Source: Rhodopseudomonas sp. P2A-2r
GTDB lineage: Bacteria > Pseudomonadota > Alphaproteobacteria > Rhizobiales > Xanthobacteraceae
Reading direction: 5' to 3'
Length of the DNA stretch: 64,000 nucleotides
Assembly: GCF_026015985.1 (NCBI RefSeq)
Contig: NZ_CP110389.1
Coordinates: forward strand, 6,232,001 to 6,296,000
A model generated the notes under the pieces. The model was given only the letters and a program-made list of their open reading frames with translations. It did not search any database and had not been told where the DNA came from. The position numbers and the translations under genes were made by a program. Positions within the stretch are counted from its first letter, which is position 1; every line of letters begins with the position of its first letter. Shown here piece after piece: positions 9,355 through 18,068 of the stretch.

Positions 9355-10539
9355 CTATGCCGCGGGACCGCGCAGCCGATCGGCGATCCAGTCGAAGATG
9401 AACTCATTTCCGATGGTCGGATTGTCCACATGCCCGGGCCCGGCTGCGGTCTCGGCAGCGGTGAAGATCTTCAGATCGATGTCGAGGCCGCTGGCCCGCA
9501 AGGCCTGGCAACAGCCGGTCACGTGGCCGGCGTCCAGCCAGTCATGCTCGCCGATCGTCACCAAAATCGGACATCGAATGTTCTTGGCAATGCTGCCGCC
9601 GCAGAGCTTGTCGAATCCGGCCGTGCCGCCACAGCCGCCGCTGGCGATATTTACCGTCAGAAACGCCCGCTCGTGCAGATCCCAGATGCCGCCATCGCAG
9701 ACGACCGCGGCGAAGCGATGATCAAGGCTGGCTCCCCGCGTCGCAAAGGCCGCGCCCAAGCCGTCGCCGAACACTGCGATTCGCTCGGGATCCACCCCAT
9801 CGTTGGCGATGAGATGGTCCATGCAGCCGCTGATTGCCGTTTCGATATCGAAGCGACCCGGCGCACCGTCGTCGCTCAAGGCGCCGGGCCGATAGCCGGG
9901 CAAATCGACGAGCAGCAACGATAGCCCGCGCCGATGCGCGTAGCGCGGCAGGCTGTGCAGGTATTCTTCCTTGAACCTGTCGGGGCCTCCGAAGCAGATC
10001 ACCGTCGGCGATGCGCCTCCACGCTGGGGCGCCGGCAGGAAGTATCCCTGCAGAACCTCATTCTCCGCCCACGGAATCTCGACGGTCTCGCCCACCGACG
10101 CGGCGCGCAGGTAGAGCTGCGAGCAAGCCTGCATGTGCGCGATGGCGGCACTGCGCCGACGATCATTGGTACCGAGAAAGGTCTGCGCTGCGCGAAAATA
10201 GTTCATGGCTCGCAGCCAGTTGCTCAGTGCGGTCTCGGTATGCCCGCTATGGAATGCGGTATCGCCGCGCTCCTTTGAAGTATCAGCGAGTTTCTTCCAC
10301 TCCCGATACCAGCTTTCATCATCGCCGGGATTGATGCTGCTTGCAGCGCGAAAACACTCCGAAATAGTGCTACCGCCGTCCTGGGCCGCGCCCAGAATCT
10401 GCATGAACTGAAAAGAATAGTCTTCGTTGCCCGGCCATTGCACCCAACCGCGAGGACCATAGAAAGGCGTAGCTGCAACCAGTGCAATGTGCGTCACGAC
10501 CCCGAACTTTTCTTTTCGCGCTGTTTCCGCGCATTGCAT
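9355..10539 (-). CDS. Alpha/beta-hydrolase-fold protein without the usual nucleophile
   Basis: The 394-residue product has a helical N-terminal region (~1-150) and a C-terminal alpha/beta-hydrolase domain, like FrsA/Ayg1/DUF1100-type hydrolases. The nucleophile elbow, normally GxSxG, reads GDGLG at 258-262, so Gly260 replaces the serine. A candidate acid (Asp333 in GEHDW) and histidine (His370 in GPGHVDNP) are still present. It may be non-hydrolytic or use another chemistry. The start is uncertain: the ATG at 10539 has no clear ribosome-binding site, and an in-frame GTG lies ~13 codons later. It lies 160 bp beyond the Rieske/liv cluster on the same strand and may be its distal gene. Confidence 0.75.
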   Translation of the reverse strand: MQCAETARKEKFGVVTHIALVAATPFYGPRGWVQWPGNEDYSFQFMQILGAAQDGGSTISECFRAASSINPGDDESWYREWKKLADTSKERGDTAFHSGHTETALSNWLRAMNYFRAAQTFLGTNDRRRSAAIAHMQACSQLYLRAASVGETVEIPWAENEVLQGYFLPAPQRGGASPTVICFGGPDRFKEEYLHSLPRYAHRRGLSLLLVDLPGYRPGALSDDGAPGRFDIETAISGCMDHLIANDGVDPERIAVFGDGLGAAFATRGASLDHRFAAVVCDGGIWDLHERAFLTVNIASGGCGGTAGFDKLCGGSIAKNIRCPILVTIGEHDWLDAGHVTGCCQALRASGLDIDLKIFTAAETAAGPGHVDNPTIGNEFIFDWIADRLRGPAA

Positions 10540-10698
10540 CGAGCTTCGGCGACAACCATCGCCACGCGCAGTCGTAGCTCGAATGGCAACAACCGCGTCT
10601 TTTATTACTAGCTCAAGTATCTAGATCTTCAAAGAAATTCCGCCTGCGAACGCAAACTTCCGATTACCAAGTGAGTACTTCCTCAACAACCATGACGG

Positions 10699-11136
10699 TC
10701 ACACATGTGGCTTCCGAAGCCCGAAGGTTAGTTCCCGTAAACACAAGCTAGTTCCGGGAACAACCGGGTCGACGCGCAGTGCCGTATCGACGGAAACCCA
10801 GACCTGCCCCTCTGCGATCCGCACCGGATAACGTCGCAGCGCGCGGCTCGACCAGCCCGGCGAGATCTCGCCGGTCGGCAGACTGAACCAAGCGAGGTGA
10901 CGCGGACAAAACAGCCGGCCATCGGCAACGCGGCCCTGGGCCAGATCGGCCTGTTCATGCGGGCAGGCCCTCTCGCAAGCGAAGATCCGCGCGCCATCCC
11001 TCACCACAATCAGATCGACGCCGCCGATCCGCGCGCAGACGATCGTCTTTTCCGCCAGGCGTTCCAGGGTGCAAGCGGCGATCCAGTGTTCACTGTCCGA
11101 TATCATCCCTGAATGGAACCCCACGGATAGCCGCAT
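10699..11136 (-). CDS. Rieske-type 2Fe-2S ferredoxin-like protein
   Basis: The 145-residue soluble protein has the Rieske cluster motif CPH…CPRH with ligands C58, H60, C77 and H80. There is no oxygenase catalytic domain, so it is best read as a Rieske ferredoxin or electron-transfer subunit. It starts 24 bp after livF on the same strand, probably the same transcript, suggesting it serves the redox chemistry of the hydroxylase cluster. An alternative start is the Met at residue 11 (MISDSEHW). Confidence 0.82.
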   Translation of the reverse strand: MRLSVGFHSGMISDSEHWIAACTLERLAEKTIVCARIGGVDLIVVRDGARIFACERACPHEQADLAQGRVADGRLFCPRHLAWFSLPTGEISPGWSSRALRRYPVRIAEGQVWVSVDTALRVDPVVPGTSLCLRELTFGLRKPHV

Positions 11137-11160
11137 GCGGCGCGTCGGCCGCAGATGGCC

Positions 11161-11857
<697 letters not shown>

Positions 11858-11865
<8 letters not shown>

Positions 11866-12676
11866 GCACAGCCACCTTCTTCGCGGCGTGACTGGCGCCT
11901 TGCCCGAGATAGGCCTCGATCACCGCGGGATCGTTGCGGATCACCTCGGGCGTGCCCTCGGCGATGATGCGGCCGTAGTTCAGCACCACGATGCGATCCG
12001 ACACGCCCATCACCATCGGCATGTCGTGCTCCACCAGCAGGATGGTGACGCCGCAGTCGCGGATATTGCGGATCAGTTGCACAAAGGTGTGGGTCTCCGA
12101 GGCGTTCATGCCGGAGACCGGTTCGTCGAGCAGCAGCATCGACGGCTGCGCCGCCAGCGCCAGCGCCACGCCGGCCAGCCGCTGCTCGCCATAGGACAGC
12201 GAGCCGGCGAGATCGTTGGCGCGGGCCTCGAGCCCGATCCAGCGTACCAGTTCGGCGGCGCGCTCGCGCAGCAGCCGCTCGGACGCGCGGGCACGCGGCA
12301 GGCCGAGGATGGCATCCAGCAGCGACACCTTGCCCTGACGGTGCAGGCCGATCAGCACGTTGTCGAACACCGTATCGCGCGGAAACACGCTGGTGCGCTG
12401 GAACGTGCGGACCAGGCCGAGATCGGCGATCTCGTGCGATTTCAAACCCTTCAGCGGCGTGCCGCGATACTTCACCTGGCCCCTGGTCGGCGTCAGAAAC
12501 CCGGTCATCAGGTTGAAGGCCGTGGTCTTGCCGGCGCCGTTGGGGCCGATCAGGCTGAGGATCTCGCCTTCGCCGACGCAGAAGTTCAGATCCGACAGCG
12601 CCACCAGGCCGCCGAACTGCATGGCAACGTTCTCGACGCTGAGCACGATCTCGCGCGAACCGGACTGCATGGTCAT
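11858..12676 (-). CDS. livG: Liv-type ABC transporter ATP-binding protein LivG
   Basis: Second ATPase of the importer. The 272-residue form begins at the ATG at 12676, which overlaps the livM stop by 4 bp (ATGA); the longer open frame reads into livM and is rejected. Walker A is GPNGAGKTT, the signature is LSYGEQR and Walker B is MLLLDEPVSGM. The helical insert typical of LivG is present. Confidence 0.93.
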
Positions 12677-13710
12677 GCGCCTTCCTCCACCACATCGATG
12701 GCCTTGGCCGGTCTGTCCGCGGCGGGGCGCGACAGGCCGAGCAGCGGCGCCAGTGTCGGCACGATGCCGCGCGGCAGCACGAACAGAATCGCGATCAGCA
12801 CGCCGCCATAGGTGATCCATTGCGCCTCCGGCGGCATGATCGGCCGCAGGAACACCGGCAACAGGCCGAAGATCACGCCGCCGACCACCGGCCCGGCCAG
12901 CGAGCCCTTGCCGCCCGAGACCACCATGATCACCATGGTGACGGTGGTGATGAAGGCGAAGACGTCGGGATCAATGATGCGGATGTAATGCGCATAAAGG
13001 CTGCCGGCGGCGCCGGCGATGCCGGCCGAGATCACCGCCGCCAGCGTCAGCGTCTTCGTCACGTCGATGCCGACAGCGACGGCCAATGTCTCGTTCTCCA
13101 TCAACCCGCGCATGGCGCGGCCGTAATGCGAATGCACCAGACGGGCGATCAGGAAATAGGACAAGGCCGCAACGGCGAGCACCAGATAGTAGTTCTGCAG
13201 CTTGGTCTTGAGCACGAGATAGCCGAGGCCGGGCAGACCGATGGTAATCGAGGGAATATTGGTCAGCGCCAACGGCCCTTGCGTCAGCTCGACCCAATTC
13301 AACGCCACCAGCCGCACCACCTCGGCAAAGGAAATGGTGACGATGACGAAATACGCGCCGCGCACGCTGAAGGAGAGGCGGCCGACCAGATAGCCGCAGA
13401 AGGCGGAGATGGCGATCGCGAGAGCGAATCCAGCCACCGGCGGCCACGGCACATGGACGATGTGGAAGTCGCCATAGATCGGCACGTCGAAACCCAGCGC
13501 CGTCAGCGCCGATACGTAGGCGCCGATGCCGAAGAAGGCGACATGGCCGAGGCTGAGCTGGCCGGTGAAGCCGAGCAGCAGGTTGAGGCTCATGGCGGCG
13601 ATGATGAAGATGCCGGTGGTGATCAGGGCATTGAGCAAATACGGGTCCTGCAGCCACAGCGGCACCGACGCAAAGACCAGCAGGCAGAGCAGCGTCACGA
13701 TGCGGTTCAT
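12673..13710 (-). CDS. livM: Liv-type ABC transporter permease LivM
   Basis: Inner-membrane permease of 345 residues with about ten hydrophobic segments and the LivM-type core region (…LLLGFTGQLSLGHVAFFGIG…). The ATG at 13710 overlaps the livH stop by 4 bp, so the longer open frame upstream is discarded. It pairs with LivH to form the translocation channel. Confidence 0.93.
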   Translation of the reverse strand: MNRIVTLLCLLVFASVPLWLQDPYLLNALITTGIFIIAAMSLNLLLGFTGQLSLGHVAFFGIGAYVSALTALGFDVPIYGDFHIVHVPWPPVAGFALAIAISAFCGYLVGRLSFSVRGAYFVIVTISFAEVVRLVALNWVELTQGPLALTNIPSITIGLPGLGYLVLKTKLQNYYLVLAVAALSYFLIARLVHSHYGRAMRGLMENETLAVAVGIDVTKTLTLAAVISAGIAGAAGSLYAHYIRIIDPDVFAFITTVTMVIMVVSGGKGSLAGPVVGGVIFGLLPVFLRPIMPPEAQWITYGGVLIAILFVLPRGIVPTLAPLLGLSRPAADRPAKAIDVVEEGA

Positions 13711-14579
13711 CCGACACGCTCCGCCCTGGCGAACAGCCCGGTGGGTTTGAAGATCAACACGGCGATGATGATCACGAAGCCCATGGCATCGCGATAGCCC
13801 GACGAGACGTAGCCGGCGCCGAGTTCTTCGGCCAGCGCCAGGATGAAGCCGCCGATCACCGCGCCGGTGATGTTGCCGAGCCCGCCGAGGATGACGATGG
13901 CGAAGGCCTTGACCGCCGCAAGATCGCCCATCTGCGGGAAGATCACATAGACCGGGCCGAGCAGCGCGCCGGCAGCCGCAGCCAGACCCGAGCCGATGGC
14001 AAAGGTGGAGGTGTAGATCCAGCTGACATTGACGCCCATCAGCGCCGCGGTGTCCGAATCCTGGAAGGTGGCGCGCATGGCCTTGCCGAGTTTTGTCCGG
14101 TTGATCAGGAGATAGGACACGGCGATCAGCAAGGCCGCGGCGGCCAGCACGAACAGCCGCAGCCATGACACCGAGACCGGACCGAGCACCAGCGGCGCAT
14201 CGGGGAACGGATTGCTCACCGACTTCGCCACGCCGCCCCAGATCCACAGCGCGCCGGACTGCATGGCGATCCAGGCGCCGATCATCACCAGCATGGTGGT
14301 GTCGATGTCGGAGCCGCGCAGCGGCCGCAGCAGCAGCAATTCGATGGCAGCGCCGAGCAGCCAGCCGGCGGCGATGGCCACCGAAATGGCGAGAAAGAAA
14401 TTCAGGCCGAACTGATGCACCACGATGAACATCATATAGGCGCCGAACGTGTAGAGGATGCCGTGGGTGAAGTTCACCACATTCATGATGCCGAAGATCA
14501 GCGTCAGCCCGATGCCCAGCAGCGCATAGGTGCCGCCGAGCACGAGGGTGTTGAGGAGATGTTGCAGCAACTGGGTCAA
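13707..14579 (-). CDS. livH: Liv-type ABC transporter permease LivH
   Basis: Inner-membrane permease of 290 residues, with the N-terminal LivH motif GGTYALLGIGLTLIFGIMNV and about eight transmembrane segments. It is coupled to livM by a 4-bp overlap. A 225-bp gap containing a large palindrome separates it from livJ upstream, so transcript levels of the binding protein and the membrane components may differ. Confidence 0.93.
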   Translation of the reverse strand: MTQLLQHLLNTLVLGGTYALLGIGLTLIFGIMNVVNFTHGILYTFGAYMMFIVVHQFGLNFFLAISVAIAAGWLLGAAIELLLLRPLRGSDIDTTMLVMIGAWIAMQSGALWIWGGVAKSVSNPFPDAPLVLGPVSVSWLRLFVLAAAALLIAVSYLLINRTKLGKAMRATFQDSDTAALMGVNVSWIYTSTFAIGSGLAAAAGALLGPVYVIFPQMGDLAAVKAFAIVILGGLGNITGAVIGGFILALAEELGAGYVSSGYRDAMGFVIIIAVLIFKPTGLFARAERVG

Positions 14580-14631
14580 AGGTCGTTCTCGATTCTGATT
14601 GGTAACATCGAACGCGAAGCGATCTTCCTTA

Positions 14632-14781
14632 GCCTCTCCCCGCTTGCGGGGAGAGGTCGGAGCCGAGCGTTAGCGAGGCTTCGGGTGAGGGGGACTATCG
14701 AGTGAAACTCGGACTCCCCTCACCCGACTCGAAGCCCCTACGGGCCTTCGAGCCACCCTCTCCCCGCAAGCGGGGAGAGGG
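14632..14781. repeat. Compound palindromic intergenic repeat between livJ and livH
   Basis: Two 24-bp palindromes bracket the element: one at 14633-14656 with centre CGCTTGCG and one at 14757-14780 with centre CGCAAGCG, both with CCTCTCCCC arms. The stretches just inside them, containing TCGGGTGAGGGG (plus) and CCCCTCACCCGA, are inverted copies of each other, so the whole ~150 bp can fold back. Related palindromes occur inside polA (57786-57809) and, degenerate, at 41712-41727. Its position between livJ and livH suggests attenuation or mRNA stabilisation of livJ. Confidence 0.85.
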
Positions 14782-14804
14782 AAGATCCCCCGAAATATCT
14801 TCTA

Positions 14805-15959
14805 TTACAGCGCCTTCATGCCGACCTTGCCGTCGGCAATTTCGATCAGATAGACGTTCGGAAAGCTCTGGCCGCTCTCCTGGCCGGCAGGGCCCGACTT
14901 CTTGAACACGATGTCGCCGTTCAGGCCCTTGATGTTGATCTCCCACAGCGCCGCCTTGATCGCGGCGGGCTCCGCCTTGCCGGCCTTCTCGATCGCCGCC
15001 GCAATGGTGCGGATGCCGTCATAGCCGCGGAAGCTCTCGGTGCAGCCGGCGAAGTCGAAGCCGCGCTTCTTCCACTCGCCGATAAAGTAGCTGGTGGCTT
15101 CCGGATTCGGCGTCTTGTCGGGATACCACGGCAGGAACGTGGTCAGATGCATGGTGCCGTTGGCCGCGGCACCTGCCTGGGCGATGATCTGGTCGGGGTT
15201 CTGCGAGCCGCCGGTGGTGATGATGCGCTTCTTCAGGCCGATGGCCGCGGCCTGCTTGAAGATCAGCGTCAGCTGATCGACCGCAGTGGTGACGATGACG
15301 GTCTCGGAATCGCTGGCCTTGATCTTGGCCAGCTGCGCGCTCATGTCCTGCGCCGACTGGTCCATGGTCTCGACCAAACCAATCGTGATGCCGTGCTCTT
15401 TCATCATCTTGCCGAAGTCTTCGGCGGTGCCGCGGCCCCAGTCATTGTTGATGACAAGGAAATCCGCCTTCTTGATCGCCAGCTTGTCGATGATCTTGCT
15501 GAACGCCGCGCCTTCGACTGCCGACGGCGGCGAGATGCGGAAGATGTAGGGATTGCCCGAGGTGGTGATCTTGCCGGCCGACGAGGTCTCGACCACCATC
15601 GGCGTCTCATATTCCACCAGCTTCGGCATCACCGCGAGGGTCAGGCTGGAGCCCCAGGCACCGAGCAACACCGGCGTTTTATCGCGGGTGATGAGCTTTT
15701 CGGCGACGGCCGCGGCCTCGGTCGGGTTGCTCTTGTTGTCCTCGATGACCAGTTCGATCTTTTTGCCGAGAATGCCGCCCTTGGCGTTGATCTCGTCGGC
15801 GGCGATCTTGGCGCCGTTGACGACATAGGTGCCGGACGCGGCGAACGCGCCGGTCAGCGGCTCGTTGACGCCGATCTTGATGGTTTGCGCGTAAGCCGCG
15901 CCGTCGAACAGAGCGAGCGCAAGCGCGATCGCCGGCGCGGCCTTGAAGGTTCGTATCAT
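14805..15959 (-). CDS. livJ: Liv-type ABC transporter periplasmic substrate-binding protein
   Basis: The 384-residue product has a signal peptide cleaved near residue 25 (…GAAYA/QTIKIG) and a type I periplasmic binding domain (Peripla_BP_6). The ATG at 15959 is chosen because a GGGAG box lies just upstream and it opens the signal peptide; the frame itself runs further back. It lies 76 bp after the hydroxylase genes and before livHMGF on the same strand. The ligand is not predictable from sequence; context suggests the substrate of the hydroxylase or amidohydrolase. Confidence 0.9.
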   Translation of the reverse strand: MIRTFKAAPAIALALALFDGAAYAQTIKIGVNEPLTGAFAASGTYVVNGAKIAADEINAKGGILGKKIELVIEDNKSNPTEAAAVAEKLITRDKTPVLLGAWGSSLTLAVMPKLVEYETPMVVETSSAGKITTSGNPYIFRISPPSAVEGAAFSKIIDKLAIKKADFLVINNDWGRGTAEDFGKMMKEHGITIGLVETMDQSAQDMSAQLAKIKASDSETVIVTTAVDQLTLIFKQAAAIGLKKRIITTGGSQNPDQIIAQAGAAANGTMHLTTFLPWYPDKTPNPEATSYFIGEWKKRGFDFAGCTESFRGYDGIRTIAAAIEKAGKAEPAAIKAALWEINIKGLNGDIVFKKSGPAGQESGQSFPNVYLIEIADGKVGMKAL

Positions 15960-16035
15960 GTCATTCTCCCAATGAACGCTGGTGAAACGGTCGCAGTCCA
16001 AACGTCGCCGCCGCGCAGGATATGCGAGCGCCGAT

Positions 16036-17238
16036 TCATGATGCCGTGTCTCCGCGGCCGATAACCCGGCGCAGCGCGCGTGTTGCGCGATCGCGCAGCA
16101 GCCCGAAGACAAGCGAAATTCCGTTGAGCTCGGCGGCAGGCACCCTCGCTGCATCTGCGCCATGCGACAGCCGACGATCGAGATTGCCGGCAAATTCTGC
16201 GATCAGCCGTGCCGCGAGATCGCGCACCAGGCCGGAGCGGCCGACCTGCGCCAGCATGCCGGTCAGGCTGTAGCCGATGGACAGTTCGACGCGGGTCGCC
16301 GCGCTCTCGGCAATGGGCAGCAGCCGGTAGCGGATCTCGCCTTGTGTCTGCGAGCGGCTGCGCTGGTCGACGCCGATACCGAGGATGCGGCCGGACAGCT
16401 GCGCGGCATCGCTCTCGACCCGCGCCGCGCCGTTGAAGTTCGCAGAGATCGGGCCGATCCTGACGCGGATCGCGCCCTCGATGCGCTCCGGCATCGGCGT
16501 TCCCGTCAGCGACGCGCCGGGGAGGCAGGCCGCCACCCCCGCGATATCCTCGAATATCGCGAACACTTTTGCGGGCGGATGCGCGACGTCGAAGTGCTGT
16601 TCGAGAACGGTCGACGGCGTGAAGTCGGGAATGACGAGGGGCGCGACAGCGCTGATCATTTCGACCGGCGCAACCAGGGCGACCGATGGTTGGACACTGA
16701 CACAGGCAGCATGGCCCGAGCCGACCGGCCCGAGCAGTCTGCGCCCGGCATCATGCTCCGGCGCGATGCCGCGGGCGCGACGCGCCGATATCACCGACTG
16801 CACCGCACGGACGATGCCGACATAGCCGGTGCAGCGGCACAGGTTGCCTGACATGCCCACGCGGATCGCCTGCTCGTCGGCATCCGGCAGCCGCTTCACC
16901 AGATCGCGCGCCGACACCAGCATGCCCGGCGTGCAGTAACCGCACTGCAGCGCGTGCTCGCGCGTAAAGGCGGCGCGCAGTTCGGTGGCGATCTCGTCGT
17001 CGTCAAGGCCTTCGACGGTGGTGACATCGGCGCCGTCGCAGGACACCGCAAAGGTGATGCAGGAACGCGCCGGCACGCCGTCGAGCAGCAGCGTGCAGGC
17101 GCCGCAGACGCCGTGCTCGCAGCCGAGATGGGTGCCGGTGAGGTTACGCTCGTCGCGCAGGAAATCGGCGAGGCTGGTGCGCGGCTCGACCAGCGCATGC
17201 ACTGCGCGATGGTTCACGGTGAGTTCGATATCGGTCAT
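16036..17238 (-). CDS. Fused 2Fe-2S subunit (CoxS-like) and CoxG/SRPBCC domain of a molybdenum hydroxylase
   Basis: The 400-residue protein joins two usually separate parts. Residues ~1-155 are the xanthine-dehydrogenase-family 2Fe-2S subunit, with plant-type cluster C40/C45/C48/C60 and second cluster C99/C102/C134/C136. After a ~40-residue linker, residues ~200-370 form a CoxG (carbon monoxide dehydrogenase subunit G, SRPBCC fold) domain. CoxG proteins are thought to help membrane association or maturation of CO dehydrogenase-type enzymes. The start overlaps the CoxM-like stop by 4 bp. No frameshift or repeat marks the junction, so this is a real fusion in this sequence. Confidence 0.88.
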   Translation of the reverse strand: MTDIELTVNHRAVHALVEPRTSLADFLRDERNLTGTHLGCEHGVCGACTLLLDGVPARSCITFAVSCDGADVTTVEGLDDDEIATELRAAFTREHALQCGYCTPGMLVSARDLVKRLPDADEQAIRVGMSGNLCRCTGYVGIVRAVQSVISARRARGIAPEHDAGRRLLGPVGSGHAACVSVQPSVALVAPVEMISAVAPLVIPDFTPSTVLEQHFDVAHPPAKVFAIFEDIAGVAACLPGASLTGTPMPERIEGAIRVRIGPISANFNGAARVESDAAQLSGRILGIGVDQRSRSQTQGEIRYRLLPIAESAATRVELSIGYSLTGMLAQVGRSGLVRDLAARLIAEFAGNLDRRLSHGADAARVPAAELNGISLVFGLLRDRATRALRRVIGRGDTAS

Positions 17239-18068
17239 GCCGCGGCCTCCGCGATGGCTTTTTGCAGCACGGCGACATGGATATGGCGGTCGGCAGCGTC
17301 GGCGATGCCGGCCTTCGACAGGATTCTGTCCGCCACGCGCGGATCGAAGGTGCTGCCGAAATCGCCGCCAATGCGGCCGCCGAACAGCTCCGTTGCATCG
17401 TCAATCACGACAGGCGCAGCCTCGACGGCGCCGATCACCACGCGCGCCGCGCCGGCGTCGGGATCGATCAGCACCGCGCCGATGGCGTGCGCAAACTCGC
17501 CGGTCTTGCGGCAGGCCTTGACGTAACCCCAGCGCGCGGAAACGCGCATTGCGGGAATGCGGACGGCTTCGATCATCTCGCCGGGAGCAAGCGCCGTCTC
17601 CAGCGCGCCCAGCACGAAATCCTTCATCGCCACGCGGCGCGCGCCGGTCGCGCTGCGCAGCGTCATCGTCGCGCCGAGCGCCGTCAGCGCCGAGATCCAG
17701 TCCGCACTGGGATCGGCATGGCTGAGCGAGCCGCCGACGGTGCCGCGGTTGCGCACCGCGCGATAGGCGATCGCCGAGGCGACGCGCTGCATGGCGCCGC
17801 GGGTGACGTCGGGGATGCGGCCGTCCTCGATATCGGCATGGGTGACGCAGGCGCCGATCACCAGATCGCCGCCGACGCGCTCGACATGCTTCAGTTCAGC
17901 GAGCCCGCCGATATCGACGATCAGATCCGGTGCCACCAACCGCAGGTTGAGCATCGGGCCGAGCGACTGACCGCCGGCGATGATCTTTGTGGCGCCATCG
18001 CCGGCGATCGCGGCAAGCGCCGCGGCGAGGTCGCGTGGCCGTTCGTAGGCGAAGGGGGCCGGCTTCAT
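17235..18068 (-). CDS. Molybdenum hydroxylase FAD-binding medium subunit (CoxM-like)
   Basis: The 277-residue FAD subunit moves electrons from the Fe-S subunit to the physiological acceptor. The FAD pyrophosphate-binding loop is seen at ~32-40 (AGGQSLGPM) and a second conserved motif as TVGGSLSHADPSAD (~110). It overlaps the large subunit by 4 bp at one end and the small-subunit fusion by 4 bp at the other, so the three are translationally coupled. Confidence 0.9.
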   Translation of the reverse strand: MKPAPFAYERPRDLAAALAAIAGDGATKIIAGGQSLGPMLNLRLVAPDLIVDIGGLAELKHVERVGGDLVIGACVTHADIEDGRIPDVTRGAMQRVASAIAYRAVRNRGTVGGSLSHADPSADWISALTALGATMTLRSATGARRVAMKDFVLGALETALAPGEMIEAVRIPAMRVSARWGYVKACRKTGEFAHAIGAVLIDPDAGAARVVIGAVEAAPVVIDDATELFGGRIGGDFGSTFDPRVADRILSKAGIADAADRHIHVAVLQKAIAEAAA

